From Hungatella hathewayi (GTDB lineage: Bacteria > Bacillota > Clostridia > Lachnospirales > Lachnospiraceae), in NCBI GenBank assembly GCA_025149285.1, contig CP102274.1, forward strand, positions 4,180,001 through 4,244,000: a DNA stretch of 64,000 bases, read 5' to 3'. A model generated the notes under the pieces. The model saw only the letters and a list, made by a program, of their open reading frames with translations, was not told the DNA's origin and searched no databases. The translations under genes and the position numbers were made by a program. Shown here in pieces: positions 8,770-18,790 of the stretch (positions are counted from its first letter, which is position 1; each line of letters opens with the position of its first letter).

Positions 8770-10280
8770 ACCGGCCTCTTTTCATCAAACCCCAGACGGC
8801 GAAAGAGCTCCTCCGGGGCGTCGTTTTTCTCCATGTATTCACGGATATACGCCTTCATCTGTTCGCGCACCGTCTCATCCTCAAGGGAATGCTCCTGGCC
8901 AGGATCCTCTTTTAAATCAAAGAGCAGAGAGCCGAATGACGTCGTATCCCCCATGTGATCCTTACTCTGAATCTTCATGACTTTACAGCCCTTTGTAAAG
9001 GAAAACGGCTCCGCCAGTTCCATTCCCGCCAGTTCCTCAGGCTGGAACATACACCTCATGTGAGTGGGCATCAGCGTGTATTCATAAGCAGGAATCTCAG
9101 GATGCTCTGCCGCGTGCATATACACATAACGGCCGTCTGTCACATCCACCTGGCTTCCATGGTATCCGAACACCGCATATTTCCGAATCGCTTCATCCGA
9201 ATCCATCACGCCGGTAAGCGGCTTTCCTTCCATGTCCTTCGGAATCTCCATGCCGAAAAAGTCCAGGAGCGTTGGTGCTAAGTCGATAGTCTGAACGATT
9301 GCACGTCTCCTGGCCCCGGCGCATTCTCTTCTGCGCGGATCGTAGATATAGAGAGGAGTGTGAGCAATCTCTTCATAGATTGGCATGCTGGTCTTCCCCC
9401 ACCAGCCGTGTTCTCCCAACAGGAATCCATGATCTGTGTTGACAATGAGCATGGTATCGTCCCATAGATGGTATTGATCCATCATATCCAGCACCTTTCC
9501 GAGATAGCGGTCGCACTTGGAGAGCAGCGCCGCATATTCGTAACGGACATGCTGGATTGTATTTTCATCCTCTGATGTCGGCGCGTAAGGCGGCCAGTCG
9601 GCCTCCGCCGCCGCATCTCCCAGAAATGTATGGGGATAGAGTGCCTTGTCCTCCTTCAGGGAATAGAACGGTTCGTGGGGATCGAAGGTCTCGATCTGGA
9701 GGAACCAGTGATCCGCCTCATGGTTCTTTTCGATGAACTCCAGCCCCTGTTGAAATGTGACTGCCTGGGATGTCTTTTCTTCGGCCTCCATATAGCTGCG
9801 GTTGACAGCATCCTGGGCCATCATCCGTCTGTAAGGAGGGTAACTCATCATGACCTCCTTGTTTTTAAACACAGTGCTGCGGTCATACTGGTACGCTAAA
9901 TCTGCTTTCCAGAGATCGCCTTCCTGCCCCCTGGAAATCTCCCATGACGAATACCTGTTGTGATAGGTACAGCCTCCATCCTCCCAGTAGTGCTGATGGT
10001 CGCTGACCAGATGGGTGTAGACGCCTCCATTTTTTAACAGTTCCGGCATCGAGTCGTCAAACGGCTCCATCGGCCCCCAGCTCCTGTGGAAAAAGTTAAT
10101 TCTGCCCGTATGCAGCTCCCTTCTCGCCGGCATACATGGCATGCTTCCCACATAGCAATTCTCAAATTGGACACTTAAATTCGCCAGTCTTTTGAAATTC
10201 GGCGTCTTCGTCCAGTCACAACCGTATGATTCCAGTAAATCGCGTCTCAGCGAATCATACATAACCATAATTGCCTTCAT
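8766..10280 (-). CDS. Second Cys-type sulfatase, divergent paralogue
   Basis: 504 residues, first structural gene of the operon, preceded by GGAGGAG. The motif PCMPARRELHTGR (Cys 49) provides the formylglycine precursor, and LIVNTDHGFLLGEHGWWGK carries the metal-binding Asp-His. Opening residues MKAIMVMYDSLRRD form the N-terminal metal site without any leader peptide. It is only distantly similar to the next sulfatase, so the pair probably removes sulfates from different positions of one substrate. The tandem operators at 10345-10371 lie directly upstream. Confidence 0.92.
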   Translation of the reverse strand: MKAIMVMYDSLRRDLLESYGCDWTKTPNFKRLANLSVQFENCYVGSMPCMPARRELHTGRINFFHRSWGPMEPFDDSMPELLKNGGVYTHLVSDHQHYWEDGGCTYHNRYSSWEISRGQEGDLWKADLAYQYDRSTVFKNKEVMMSYPPYRRMMAQDAVNRSYMEAEEKTSQAVTFQQGLEFIEKNHEADHWFLQIETFDPHEPFYSLKEDKALYPHTFLGDAAAEADWPPYAPTSEDENTIQHVRYEYAALLSKCDRYLGKVLDMMDQYHLWDDTMLIVNTDHGFLLGEHGWWGKTSMPIYEEIAHTPLYIYDPRRRECAGARRRAIVQTIDLAPTLLDFFGMEIPKDMEGKPLTGVMDSDEAIRKYAVFGYHGSQVDVTDGRYVYMHAAEHPEIPAYEYTLMPTHMRCMFQPEELAGMELAEPFSFTKGCKVMKIQSKDHMGDTTSFGSLLFDLKEDPGQEHSLEDETVREQMKAYIREYMEKNDAPEELFRRLGFDEKRPV

Positions 10281-10344
10281 GCAACTCCTCCTGTCTTATT
10301 TTTCTGCATCTGTTTTCTATATCTGCACTCTTTTTATAACTATT

Positions 10345-10371
10345 TGAAAACGCTTTCAGAAAACGCTTTCA
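10345..10371. promoter_or_regulatory. Tandem LacI/CcpA-type operators upstream of the sulfatase operon
   Basis: Two near-identical 14-bp palindromes, TGAAAACGCTTTCA at 10345-10358 and AGAAAACGCTTTCA at 10358-10371, share one base and sit 13 bp apart. They lie between the LacI-family gene and the first sulfatase. Both fit the LacI-family half-site pattern around a central CG and also the CcpA cre consensus, so local induction and carbon catabolite repression are both possible. Confidence 0.8.
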
Positions 10372-10394
10372 AAAAAGAGCGGTCAAAAGGCTGC

Positions 10395-11426
10395 TTATGA
10401 AAGCTGCCTTATTGATTCTCTGTCAAAAAATCTGGTCTCATATTCTCTGGACATTTCATCTGGAGAGCGGTCTTCTATCATGTCCAGCAAAAGCTCCGCC
10501 GCCCCGCTTCCCATATCCTTTGCCGGCACATAGAATGCTGAAATCTGCGGAAACATCTGCCGCCCTTCGCCGTTCTTATGTTCGACGGACAGGATGGACA
10601 CAGTCTCCGGCACAGACAACCGAAGTTCCCCGCACACACTTAAAATGATCTGGGTCGTCTCAATCCCCGGAGAACAGATGGCCGTATAGCCGCCTCCTGT
10701 CACATACTTTCTCATATCCGCTGTCAGCTCCTGTCTGATATCTGTCATATGCGGAAGAATGATTGCTGCCAGTTCCAGATCTTCCATCTCATCTTTTGCC
10801 CTGTTGACGATAGCGGGCAGATAGTTCTGGTGGCTGCTGTAAAAGTAGAGGATGATCTTCCGGTGTCCGTATGCATACAGAGTTTTAATCATCTGGTGTC
10901 TGTAGCTCTCATACTGGGCATATACATTAATCCCCTTCTTATGGAATCTTTTACCGATATACACCACCGGATACTCTTCCTCCAGAATCTGCTGAAACGC
11001 CTCTTCCTCCATTGATTTGCTGTTCAGTCCGCTCAGAAGCAGGCCGTCAATTCTTCTCTGCCTCACATACTCCAGGAAACGGGGAGTCCCCTTAACCCGG
11101 TTGGAATATTCCTCCGACTCACTGATCAATACCATACTGTAATTATGTCTTGTGAGAACCCGTTCAATTCCTTTTAACAGCTCCAGATTATAGGAGGATT
11201 CAAACACCGACCCTGAATGGAACGGAAAATAAACCCCAATGATATTAGACCTCTGCTTTACCAGACCTCTTCCGAACTGATTCGGCTCATATTGATAATA
11301 TTCCATCGCCTCTTTTACAGCCCGGACCTTCTTCTCACTTACATTGGCGCTGTTATTCAGTATTCTGGAAACGGTGGAGATAGAAACTCCTGCCCGCTTT
11401 GCTACGTCATAAATCGATGCTGTCAT
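10395..11426 (-). CDS. LacI-family transcriptional regulator
   Basis: 343 residues. The N-terminal helix-turn-helix SIYDVAKRAGVSISTVSRILN is unmistakable, followed by the hinge helix (GRGLVKQRSN) and a periplasmic-binding-protein-like effector domain (IIGVYFP, GLLLSGLN, FYVPAKDMGSGAAELLLDMI). The ATG at 11426 has GAGGT upstream; longer readings lack support. It precedes the sulfatase operon on the same strand and has a matching operator in its own promoter, suggesting autoregulation and control of sulfatase, transporter and GH3 expression. The inducer is unknown. Confidence 0.93.
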   Translation of the reverse strand: MTASIYDVAKRAGVSISTVSRILNNSANVSEKKVRAVKEAMEYYQYEPNQFGRGLVKQRSNIIGVYFPFHSGSVFESSYNLELLKGIERVLTRHNYSMVLISESEEYSNRVKGTPRFLEYVRQRRIDGLLLSGLNSKSMEEEAFQQILEEEYPVVYIGKRFHKKGINVYAQYESYRHQMIKTLYAYGHRKIILYFYSSHQNYLPAIVNRAKDEMEDLELAAIILPHMTDIRQELTADMRKYVTGGGYTAICSPGIETTQIILSVCGELRLSVPETVSILSVEHKNGEGRQMFPQISAFYVPAKDMGSGAAELLLDMIEDRSPDEMSREYETRFFDRESIRQLS

Positions 11427-11464
11427 GTTATACCTCGATGGTGCCGTTCTTTGCATTCTGTTCT

Positions 11465-11478
11465 TGAAAGCGTTTTCA
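11465..11478. promoter_or_regulatory. LacI/CcpA-type operator in the lacI-family gene promoter
   Basis: TGAAAGCGTTTTCA is a 14-bp palindrome of the same class as the pair at 10345-10371, about 40 bases upstream of the regulator start. It fits an autoregulatory LacI operator or a CcpA cre site. Confidence 0.7.
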
Positions 11479-11629
11479 AACTTTCTGGATTTATAATAAC
11501 AAAAAGTGATTATGCAAACAATATGCGTTTCATACAAAAAACAAGATTTTATTTGTGCATTTTTTACATATCTTCTCTTTGTCTTTCTTCAGCACTGTCC
11601 TCCTGTTTCCGTATCCAGAGAACAGCAAA

Positions 11630-11649
11630 GAATCCCACAAGTGGGATTC
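11630..11649 (-). terminator. Terminator-like hairpin after the GH51 gene
   Basis: A 9-bp perfect inverted repeat (GAATCCCAC / GTGGGATTC) lies just downstream of the arabinofuranosidase stop. On the minus strand it is followed by TTTGCTGTTCTC, a modest T-rich tail. Confidence 0.55.
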
Positions 11650-11665
11650 TCTTCTCTCTGCGGAT

Positions 11666-13192
<1,527 letters not shown>

Positions 13193-13361
13193 TCACTGTA
13201 TCCTGATACTCATATCTTAACAGGTTCCCGAAAAAAAGCCATTGACTTTTCTCCGAAGCATTTGATTTTTTCTCCGATTATGCTTATACTGGTATTAACA
13301 TGGAAATTACTGTCAAGAAAGTCGGGTAACAGAAGAAAAATCAGAGGAGGGAGGCGCATTC

Positions 13362-14159
13362 ATGCTTAATTTCGAAATACATTTCTGTGAATACAATCGG
13401 CAAAATCCGCCGAAAGACCGGATATACCGTCCAGGAGGCAGTGGAGATTACTTATTCCTGCTGCTGAAAACTCCGATGAAATTCTACTTAAATCAGGAGC
13501 TTAACCTGACCCGTGAAAATGCCTGCATCCTGTATACACCTCAGACCATGCAGCACTATGAGGCTGTTCAAAAGTTCCGGAACAGTTATATCCATTTTTC
13601 CTGCTCCGCCCCGTTGGCCGAGCACTTTCGTATTCCGTTAAACACCATTTTTTACCCTGGAAATCCCGATGAAATTGACGAGTATATCAGAAAGATTCAG
13701 GAGGAACGGATCGCCTCACGTCCTTTTGCAGAGGAGAAAGAGTATTTTCTGTTGAGCGAGATGCTGATAGCCATCGCGCGGGCCATGGCCGGAGCGAATA
13801 CTGATATGACAGAAAACCGGGAACTGTATGAGATTTTTTTAAGTCTCCGGCTTGATATGCTGCGCAGCTATGAAAAGCCCTGGACCACCGAGGATTTATG
13901 CCGCAGAGCAAATCTTGAGAAGAGCCAGTTTTTCGCCTGTTACCAGAGATTTTTCCAGAGTACCCCTCATGCAGACCTTCTCTCTGTCCGCCTGGAAAAA
14001 GCGAAAAATCTGCTTACGAATGAGGCGCTTCCAATTAACCTGGCGGCACGGCAATGCGGTTTTTCTGACATTACCCACTTTTCCCGGTATTTTAAAAAAG
14101 AATGCGGGTGTTCTCCCAAGGAGTACGCCCGCAGGTGGAAGGAACATTGTTCATCCTAA
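13362..14159 (+). CDS. AraC-family transcriptional regulator
   Basis: 265 residues. An N-terminal cupin-like sensor region (LNLTRENACILYTPQTMQHYEA) is followed by a C-terminal double helix-turn-helix at about 175-260: LCRRANLEKSQFFACYQRFF and INLAARQCGFSDITHFSRYFKKECGCSPKEY, the second being the classic AraC signature. Divergent orientation from the GH51 gene suggests it activates that gene in response to an arabinose-containing ligand (inference). The start follows GGAGGGAGG. Confidence 0.92.
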   Translation: MLNFEIHFCEYNRQNPPKDRIYRPGGSGDYLFLLLKTPMKFYLNQELNLTRENACILYTPQTMQHYEAVQKFRNSYIHFSCSAPLAEHFRIPLNTIFYPGNPDEIDEYIRKIQEERIASRPFAEEKEYFLLSEMLIAIARAMAGANTDMTENRELYEIFLSLRLDMLRSYEKPWTTEDLCRRANLEKSQFFACYQRFFQSTPHADLLSVRLEKAKNLLTNEALPINLAARQCGFSDITHFSRYFKKECGCSPKEYARRWKEHCSS

Positions 14160-14192
14160 TTTTTATCTTTCAGAGAAGTGCGGCAGAAGGCT

Positions 14193-15419
14193 TCAGACCC
14201 GCAGCATCTTTCTCACGAGAGAGAGAACGGCTCCGGCGGTACTACTGAGAAAAAGAGTGCCGCGATGGGCGTTCACCGCTTCCAAGGCTGCCGCCGCCCC
14301 AGCCGCCAGCCCCTTCCATGCCTCCTCCCCGGCCGGAATCCGCGGCAGGATCACTGACGCTGCTGCCACTGCCGCCATGCAGAGAAGGAATGGCAGAAAG
14401 CCTCTTCCCGTATCGTATTTCTTCATGCGCACGCCGCCACCGGCTCCCTTTTTAGACGGAATCCAGAGGCACCAGATCAGTCCCATAAACAGGGTAATCC
14501 CGGCAAAACCGACATAGAGCGCCATTCCGTAATTGGCTTCCGCTGCCATCAAACGGATATCTCCTAACGCCTGGCCATGCTCCCAGAAGGACTTTGCCAT
14601 AATGAATACCATTCCCGCCATCAGGAAAAATGAAACCAGCTGCATCACTCTCGCCATCATGACAGCAGCTGTCACTACGCTTTTTACCATCATCTCTCCA
14701 AGACCGGCGCCGTCCGGATCTGCCTTTTCGGTTATCCGCGATTCAACATCAGGAATGCCTGGCCCGCCGTCACTATCCCATTCCCACTCTCCCACGTTCG
14801 GCATTCTGCCAGCTGCCATGCCACGGGAAGACGGCCGTATGTTTTCCTGGATGCCGTGCTTCTGGCCGCCGTTGCCGTTCTTCTGGCTGCCGCTCTTCTG
14901 ACTGCCGCTCTTCTGGCTGCCGCTCTTCTGGCTGCCGCGTTCCAGGCTGTTACTCCCACCGCTGCTGCGCAGGCGCTCCACCTCAGCCTCCAGCTTTTTC
15001 ATCCGGGCTTCCCTTTTCTTCTGTTCTTTTGTTTCTGCTTTTATCTCTGCCTTTGCTTGCGCCTTTGCTTCTGCCTTTCGCCTTTCCGTGCCTTCTCTTG
15101 ACTTTTTAGGCTTTGCAGCCTTCTCTTTTGGTTTCGGTCTTTCCGCCATTCGGCTCTGCGGCCGGCAGCTGTCGCTGTCAGCTGCTTCCGTATCTGCAGG
15201 AGTTCGCCTGGTCTGAGTTTTTAACCGGCTGATAAAACCGGAACTGGCATCACCGGACTGCCGGTCAGCCTCATCCTCTAACTCCGCCAGCTCCTCCGCC
15301 AGTCTCTTTCTCATTTCATATTCTTCAGCCGACTCTGCCATATAACCGTTCTTTAGCGGTGCTCCACAGCTGCTGCAGTAATTTCCTGATGTTTCATGTC
15401 CACATTTCGGGCAAATCAT
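14193..15419 (-). CDS. Zinc-ribbon membrane protein with low-complexity linker
   Basis: About 408 residues. The N-terminus is a four-Cys zinc ribbon (MICPKCGHETSGNYCSSCGAPL). A long Lys/Glu/Ala-rich, probably coiled-coil section (about 90-170) is followed by pentapeptide repeats based on GSQKS. The C-terminal half has about four transmembrane segments. I placed the start at 15419 because AAGGA lies eight bases upstream; an ATG at 15446 lacks a ribosome binding site. The architecture is common in Clostridia but has no assigned function. Confidence 0.75.
   Translation of the reverse strand: MICPKCGHETSGNYCSSCGAPLKNGYMAESAEEYEMRKRLAEELAELEDEADRQSGDASSGFISRLKTQTRRTPADTEAADSDSCRPQSRMAERPKPKEKAAKPKKSREGTERRKAEAKAQAKAEIKAETKEQKKREARMKKLEAEVERLRSSGGSNSLERGSQKSGSQKSGSQKSGSQKNGNGGQKHGIQENIRPSSRGMAAGRMPNVGEWEWDSDGGPGIPDVESRITEKADPDGAGLGEMMVKSVVTAAVMMARVMQLVSFFLMAGMVFIMAKSFWEHGQALGDIRLMAAEANYGMALYVGFAGITLFMGLIWCLWIPSKKGAGGGVRMKKYDTGRGFLPFLLCMAAVAAASVILPRIPAGEEAWKGLAAGAAAALEAVNAHRGTLFLSSTAGAVLSLVRKMLRV
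14881..14940. repeat. Four 15-bp tandem repeats inside the zinc-ribbon gene
   Basis: Four nearly identical 15-base units (TTCTGGCTGCCGCTC on the plus strand) encode the GSQKS pentapeptide repeats. The second and last units carry single or few substitutions. Such repeats can change in copy number by slippage without breaking the frame. Confidence 0.85.
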
Positions 15420-15633
15420 ACCATCAATCCTTTCGTACTCTTCCATGATAATTAAGTATACTATAATCACCGAGAGGGAACTATTAAGTTTCTCTTGCAA
15501 ATTTGAGAATTATTATGTAACAATTCACGCAGCGGAAAAATTGATTAAAAACAGAAAGAATAGATTGACACCACGGCATTCTTATGAGATACTGGATTAT
15601 ATAGTTTTGATTACTACATATGGAGGTTTTAAT

Positions 15634-16476
15634 ATGAAGACTGCTATCCTGATTGATTCCGGCTGTGACGTATCCGACGAGCTGATTCAAAAATATCATA
15701 TGAAAGTTATGCCCCTGCACATCATTTACCCTGAGAAGGATTATATTGACGGAGTCGATATCTTCCCCGAGACAATTTACCAGAGATTCCCCAGGGAAAT
15801 CCCTACAACCTCGACCCCCAGTCCTCAGGATGTGAAAAATATGGCGGAGGAAATCAAATCGGAGGGATACACCCATGTACTCGCATTTACGATATCCAGC
15901 GGATTGAGCGGCACGTATAATACAGTCAATCACGTTCTGGCAGAGGAGCATGAACTGACCTCTTTTGTACTGGATACCAAAAGTGTCTCTTTCGGCGCTG
16001 GAATTCTGGCTCTCTGGGCTGCCATGAAGATGGAAGAAGGTATGGACTTTGACCAGCTGACAGAGGTCCTGCCCGGGAAAGTAAAAGAATGTAAGATATT
16101 CTATTATATGGATACACTGACCTATTTAAGAAAAGGCGGCCGCATCGGACTGGTCACCTCAGTAGTTGGGAGTATGCTGAACCTAAAGCCGATTATCTCC
16201 TGCAATGAAGAAGGCGTTTACTACACCGTTGCCAAAATCCGCGGTTCGAGACAGGGGCTTTCCAGACTTCTCGCGGAAGTGAAGGCATTCGCAGGTGACG
16301 CTCCCTGCCTTACGGCCCTCTTAAACGGCGACGGCAAAGAGGCGGCGGAAGAACTGCGCCCCAAGTTAATCGCCGGTATTCCTCACGGAACACTGGTAAT
16401 GGAAAAGGCCATAACCGCTTCTCTTGCGGTGCACACGGGACCAGGGCTGGTCGGAATCGGTGCCCTGAAGCTGTAG
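15634..16476 (+). CDS. DegV-family fatty-acid-binding protein
   Basis: 280 residues. Signatures are IDSGCDVSDEL at the N-terminus, the TSTPSPQDV loop, FTISSGLSGTYNT, DTKSVSFGAG and YLRKGGRI, all typical of DegV (FakB-like) proteins. Members bind a fatty acid and can present it to a kinase (FakA) in Firmicutes; no FakA gene is in the window, so the role stays at the family level. The ATG at 15634 has TGGAGG seven bases upstream. It is transcribed divergently from the zinc-ribbon gene. Confidence 0.92.
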   Translation: MKTAILIDSGCDVSDELIQKYHMKVMPLHIIYPEKDYIDGVDIFPETIYQRFPREIPTTSTPSPQDVKNMAEEIKSEGYTHVLAFTISSGLSGTYNTVNHVLAEEHELTSFVLDTKSVSFGAGILALWAAMKMEEGMDFDQLTEVLPGKVKECKIFYYMDTLTYLRKGGRIGLVTSVVGSMLNLKPIISCNEEGVYYTVAKIRGSRQGLSRLLAEVKAFAGDAPCLTALLNGDGKEAAEELRPKLIAGIPHGTLVMEKAITASLAVHTGPGLVGIGALKL

Positions 16477-16501
16477 GCGGCAGATACGAAAGATGTCATT
16501 C

Positions 16502-16535
16502 AGGGAGGTGTCAGGACGCTAAACTGCACCTCCCT
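16502..16535. terminator. Bidirectional terminator-like hairpin
   Basis: A 9-bp perfect stem (AGGGAGGTG at 16502-16510 and CACCTCCCT at 16527-16535) sits between the convergent degV-like and FmdE-like genes. There is no strong T-tract on either side, so termination is an inference from placement. Confidence 0.5.
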
Positions 16536-16544
16536 CACTCTGCT

Positions 16545-17084
16545 TTATACCTGGAACCTGTCGTACTCCTTCCAGCAGTCCAGGCAGAGTTTCTTCCCGT
16601 CCTGAAGCCGCATCATGTGTTCCGCGGTCATCTCACCACAGCAGTCACAGGGAAAGGAGCGGAACAGGCGTGCTCGTTCCGGGATTCGGCAGACAGTCGG
16701 TTTTACATCAAACAGTTCTTCCGGTTCTCTCTCCTGCAGATACGCGAAAGACTCTTCCTTCGACGCAAAGGCCGGACGGTCTTTTAACACCAGCCGCACG
16801 GATTTCCCCGTCTTTCGGTTAAAAAAGGAAAAGGCCTGTTTCCCCCTTATATGGAACAACAGATTTCCCTTCCCAACGCTGCAGCCCAGGACAACCTGAA
16901 CAGCATCCACACCACAGGCATCATTTTCAGCTATACAGACCACTTCTTCATCCTGCGAAAAATTCAATCTTAAAAGCTCCATGGCGTACAATGAGGCTTT
17001 GTAACCAATTGTCAGACCGCCGCACACATGTCCGTGAAATTCCACACACTGCTCCCATAATGCTTTCTTTTCTTCTGATCTCAT
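16545..17084 (-). CDS. FmdE-like protein with C-terminal zinc ribbon
   Basis: 179 residues. The opening FHGHVCGGLTIGYKAS, ENDACGVDAVQVVLGCSVGKGNL and FFNRKTGKSVRL match the FmdE family, first described beside molybdenum formylmethanofuran dehydrogenase. The C-terminus adds a four-Cys zinc finger (CDCCGEM and LCLDCWKEY). The ATG directly follows the ABC ATPase stop, with GGAGG inside the preceding codons, so translation is coupled and it is the last gene of the transporter operon. The family link to molybdenum/tungsten enzymes suggests a metal or cofactor role for the operon, but there is no proof here. Confidence 0.85.
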   Translation of the reverse strand: MRSEEKKALWEQCVEFHGHVCGGLTIGYKASLYAMELLRLNFSQDEEVVCIAENDACGVDAVQVVLGCSVGKGNLLFHIRGKQAFSFFNRKTGKSVRLVLKDRPAFASKEESFAYLQEREPEELFDVKPTVCRIPERARLFRSFPCDCCGEMTAEHMMRLQDGKKLCLDCWKEYDRFQV

Positions 17085-18728
17085 TTAAAATTCCTCCATT
17101 TGATAAATACTGCATTCAATCCGGTTCACGAAAGGTGTGAATGGCTGCAGCCTGCCATTCTTCAACAGATAAATACGGTCTGAAACCTTCGCCGCACAGG
17201 TTAAATCATGAGTGACCATCAGAATGCTGAATCCTCTGCTGTTCTGAAGCCCCTTCAGAAAGCGCAGCACATTGGCCTTACTCGACGGATCCAGCATGGA
17301 AGTCGGCTCATCTGCAATCATTAACGCCGGTTCCATCGTCAGTGCTCTGGCGATACATACCCTCTGCTTCTGCCCCCCGGACAGTTTCTTCACTCTTGTA
17401 TCCACGAAACACTCTGTGAACGGCAGCCCCACATCCTGAAGCGCCTGTCTGATCCGATCCTTCCCTATATCTGCATTCTCCCCGCCTGACAGCAGAAGCG
17501 GCTCGCTTACCGCTTCCCGAACAGTCATGGACGGATTCACCGATTGATTGCTGTCCTGAAATATCATCTGCACCCCATGTCTGCTTTTATGGAGCGATTG
17601 ATAATCCGCTGTTTCACCGTTAAACAGTACCGTCCCCATAAACTCATCCGTGTATCCGCCAAGAATTCTGGTAAGTGTGGTCTTCCCCACCCCAGATTTC
17701 CCTACCAGGGAAATAAACTCCCCGTGTTCTATCTCCAGACTGACATACCTGATTACTTCCTGCTTTCCATACCATTTCCCAATGTGCCGTGCCTCCATCA
17801 AAGTGACAATTCCACCCCGGTTGCAGGCCACCTGCCTTCCCCCGCCATGCGGTGTGAGAAGCGGACGTTTCGTCCGGCAGATATCCAGTTTCTGGCTGCA
17901 TCTTCCGAAAAACGGACAGCCGCCCTGACCGTCTTCTTCCGACGGCCTGATTCCCCAGATATCCTTCAAGAGATTAAGATCCATGGAAGCCCTCAAAAGT
18001 CCCTGTGTATACGGATGTTTCGGGTGTCCCAAAATCTGCTCCGTCGTTCCCGCTTCCACTATCATGCCTCCATACAGGATGAGAATCCTGCTGCTTAAAT
18101 CCTTCGCCAAACGCAGGTCATGGGTAATGAGCAGAAATGCAGTCCCATATTCATCGCGGATCCTGCGGATCAGTTCTATAAATGATTTTCTGGAATCCGC
18201 ATCCAAAGAACTGGTAGGCTCGTCTAAAATCACCAGGGTAGGTGCCAGTGCCATGGCATTGGCCAGCAAAAATTTCTGTGCCATCCCTCCAGAAAGCTGA
18301 TCCGGATAGCGTTCCAGGTCTTCCTCCTCCAGCCCCGTCATCTCCATCAGCGCCTTCATGCGATCCCGGTGCTCTCTGACCGGGTATTTTCTGATCAGAG
18401 TTTCCCGCAGCTGTTCCTTCATCTTCATGGCAGGGTTCAGCCATTCCCCTGAATTTTGAAAGACAATAGAAAAGGTCTCCATTCGTACCAGGCGAACGTC
18501 CTTCTCTTTCATTTCGTACAGGGAACTGCCGGCCATGACAACCTCACCCCTCACTGCCGCTTCCTCATCCAGCAGGCGGGATAATGCCCTGGCCAGCGTA
18601 GTCTTGCCGCTTCCCGACTCTCCGGCCACGGCCAGAATCTCCCCCTGTTCCATGGAAAAGGAGCAGGGTTCCAGTGTAAAGCCGGGATATTTCACAGTCA
18701 GGTCACACACCTTCAGAATCTCTTTCAT
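17085..18728 (-). CDS. Fused DppD-DppF-type ABC transporter ATPase (two nucleotide-binding domains)
   Basis: 547 residues carrying two complete ABC ATPase domains in one chain. The first has Walker A GESGSGKTTL, signature LSGGMAQK and Walker B LVILDEP; the second has GKSGVGKTTL, LSGGQKQR and LMIADEP. Between them lies a Cys-containing DppD/OppD C-terminal segment (CPFFGRCSQKLDICRTKRP), which in some relatives holds an Fe-S cluster. Opp/Dpp systems usually use two separate ATPases; here they are fused in D-F order. It energises the permeases encoded just upstream. Confidence 0.93.
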   Translation of the reverse strand: MKEILKVCDLTVKYPGFTLEPCSFSMEQGEILAVAGESGSGKTTLARALSRLLDEEAAVRGEVVMAGSSLYEMKEKDVRLVRMETFSIVFQNSGEWLNPAMKMKEQLRETLIRKYPVREHRDRMKALMEMTGLEEEDLERYPDQLSGGMAQKFLLANAMALAPTLVILDEPTSSLDADSRKSFIELIRRIRDEYGTAFLLITHDLRLAKDLSSRILILYGGMIVEAGTTEQILGHPKHPYTQGLLRASMDLNLLKDIWGIRPSEEDGQGGCPFFGRCSQKLDICRTKRPLLTPHGGGRQVACNRGGIVTLMEARHIGKWYGKQEVIRYVSLEIEHGEFISLVGKSGVGKTTLTRILGGYTDEFMGTVLFNGETADYQSLHKSRHGVQMIFQDSNQSVNPSMTVREAVSEPLLLSGGENADIGKDRIRQALQDVGLPFTECFVDTRVKKLSGGQKQRVCIARALTMEPALMIADEPTSMLDPSSKANVLRFLKGLQNSRGFSILMVTHDLTCAAKVSDRIYLLKNGRLQPFTPFVNRIECSIYQMEEF

Positions 18729-18790
18729 AGTTTCCTCTTTTTTCCTATATCGTTTTACTCTGCTTCCCTCTTTCCTGTTCTCCCGTCTGC

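Noticed and set aside
14881..14940. CRISPR-like repeat array
   Set aside because: Units are 15 bp without spacers and lie in frame inside a coding sequence as GSQKS repeats.
17085..18728. Two separate ATPase genes split by a missed stop
   Set aside because: The frame is continuous with intact motifs in both halves and a normal DppD C-terminal Cys segment between them, so a true fusion is the better explanation.
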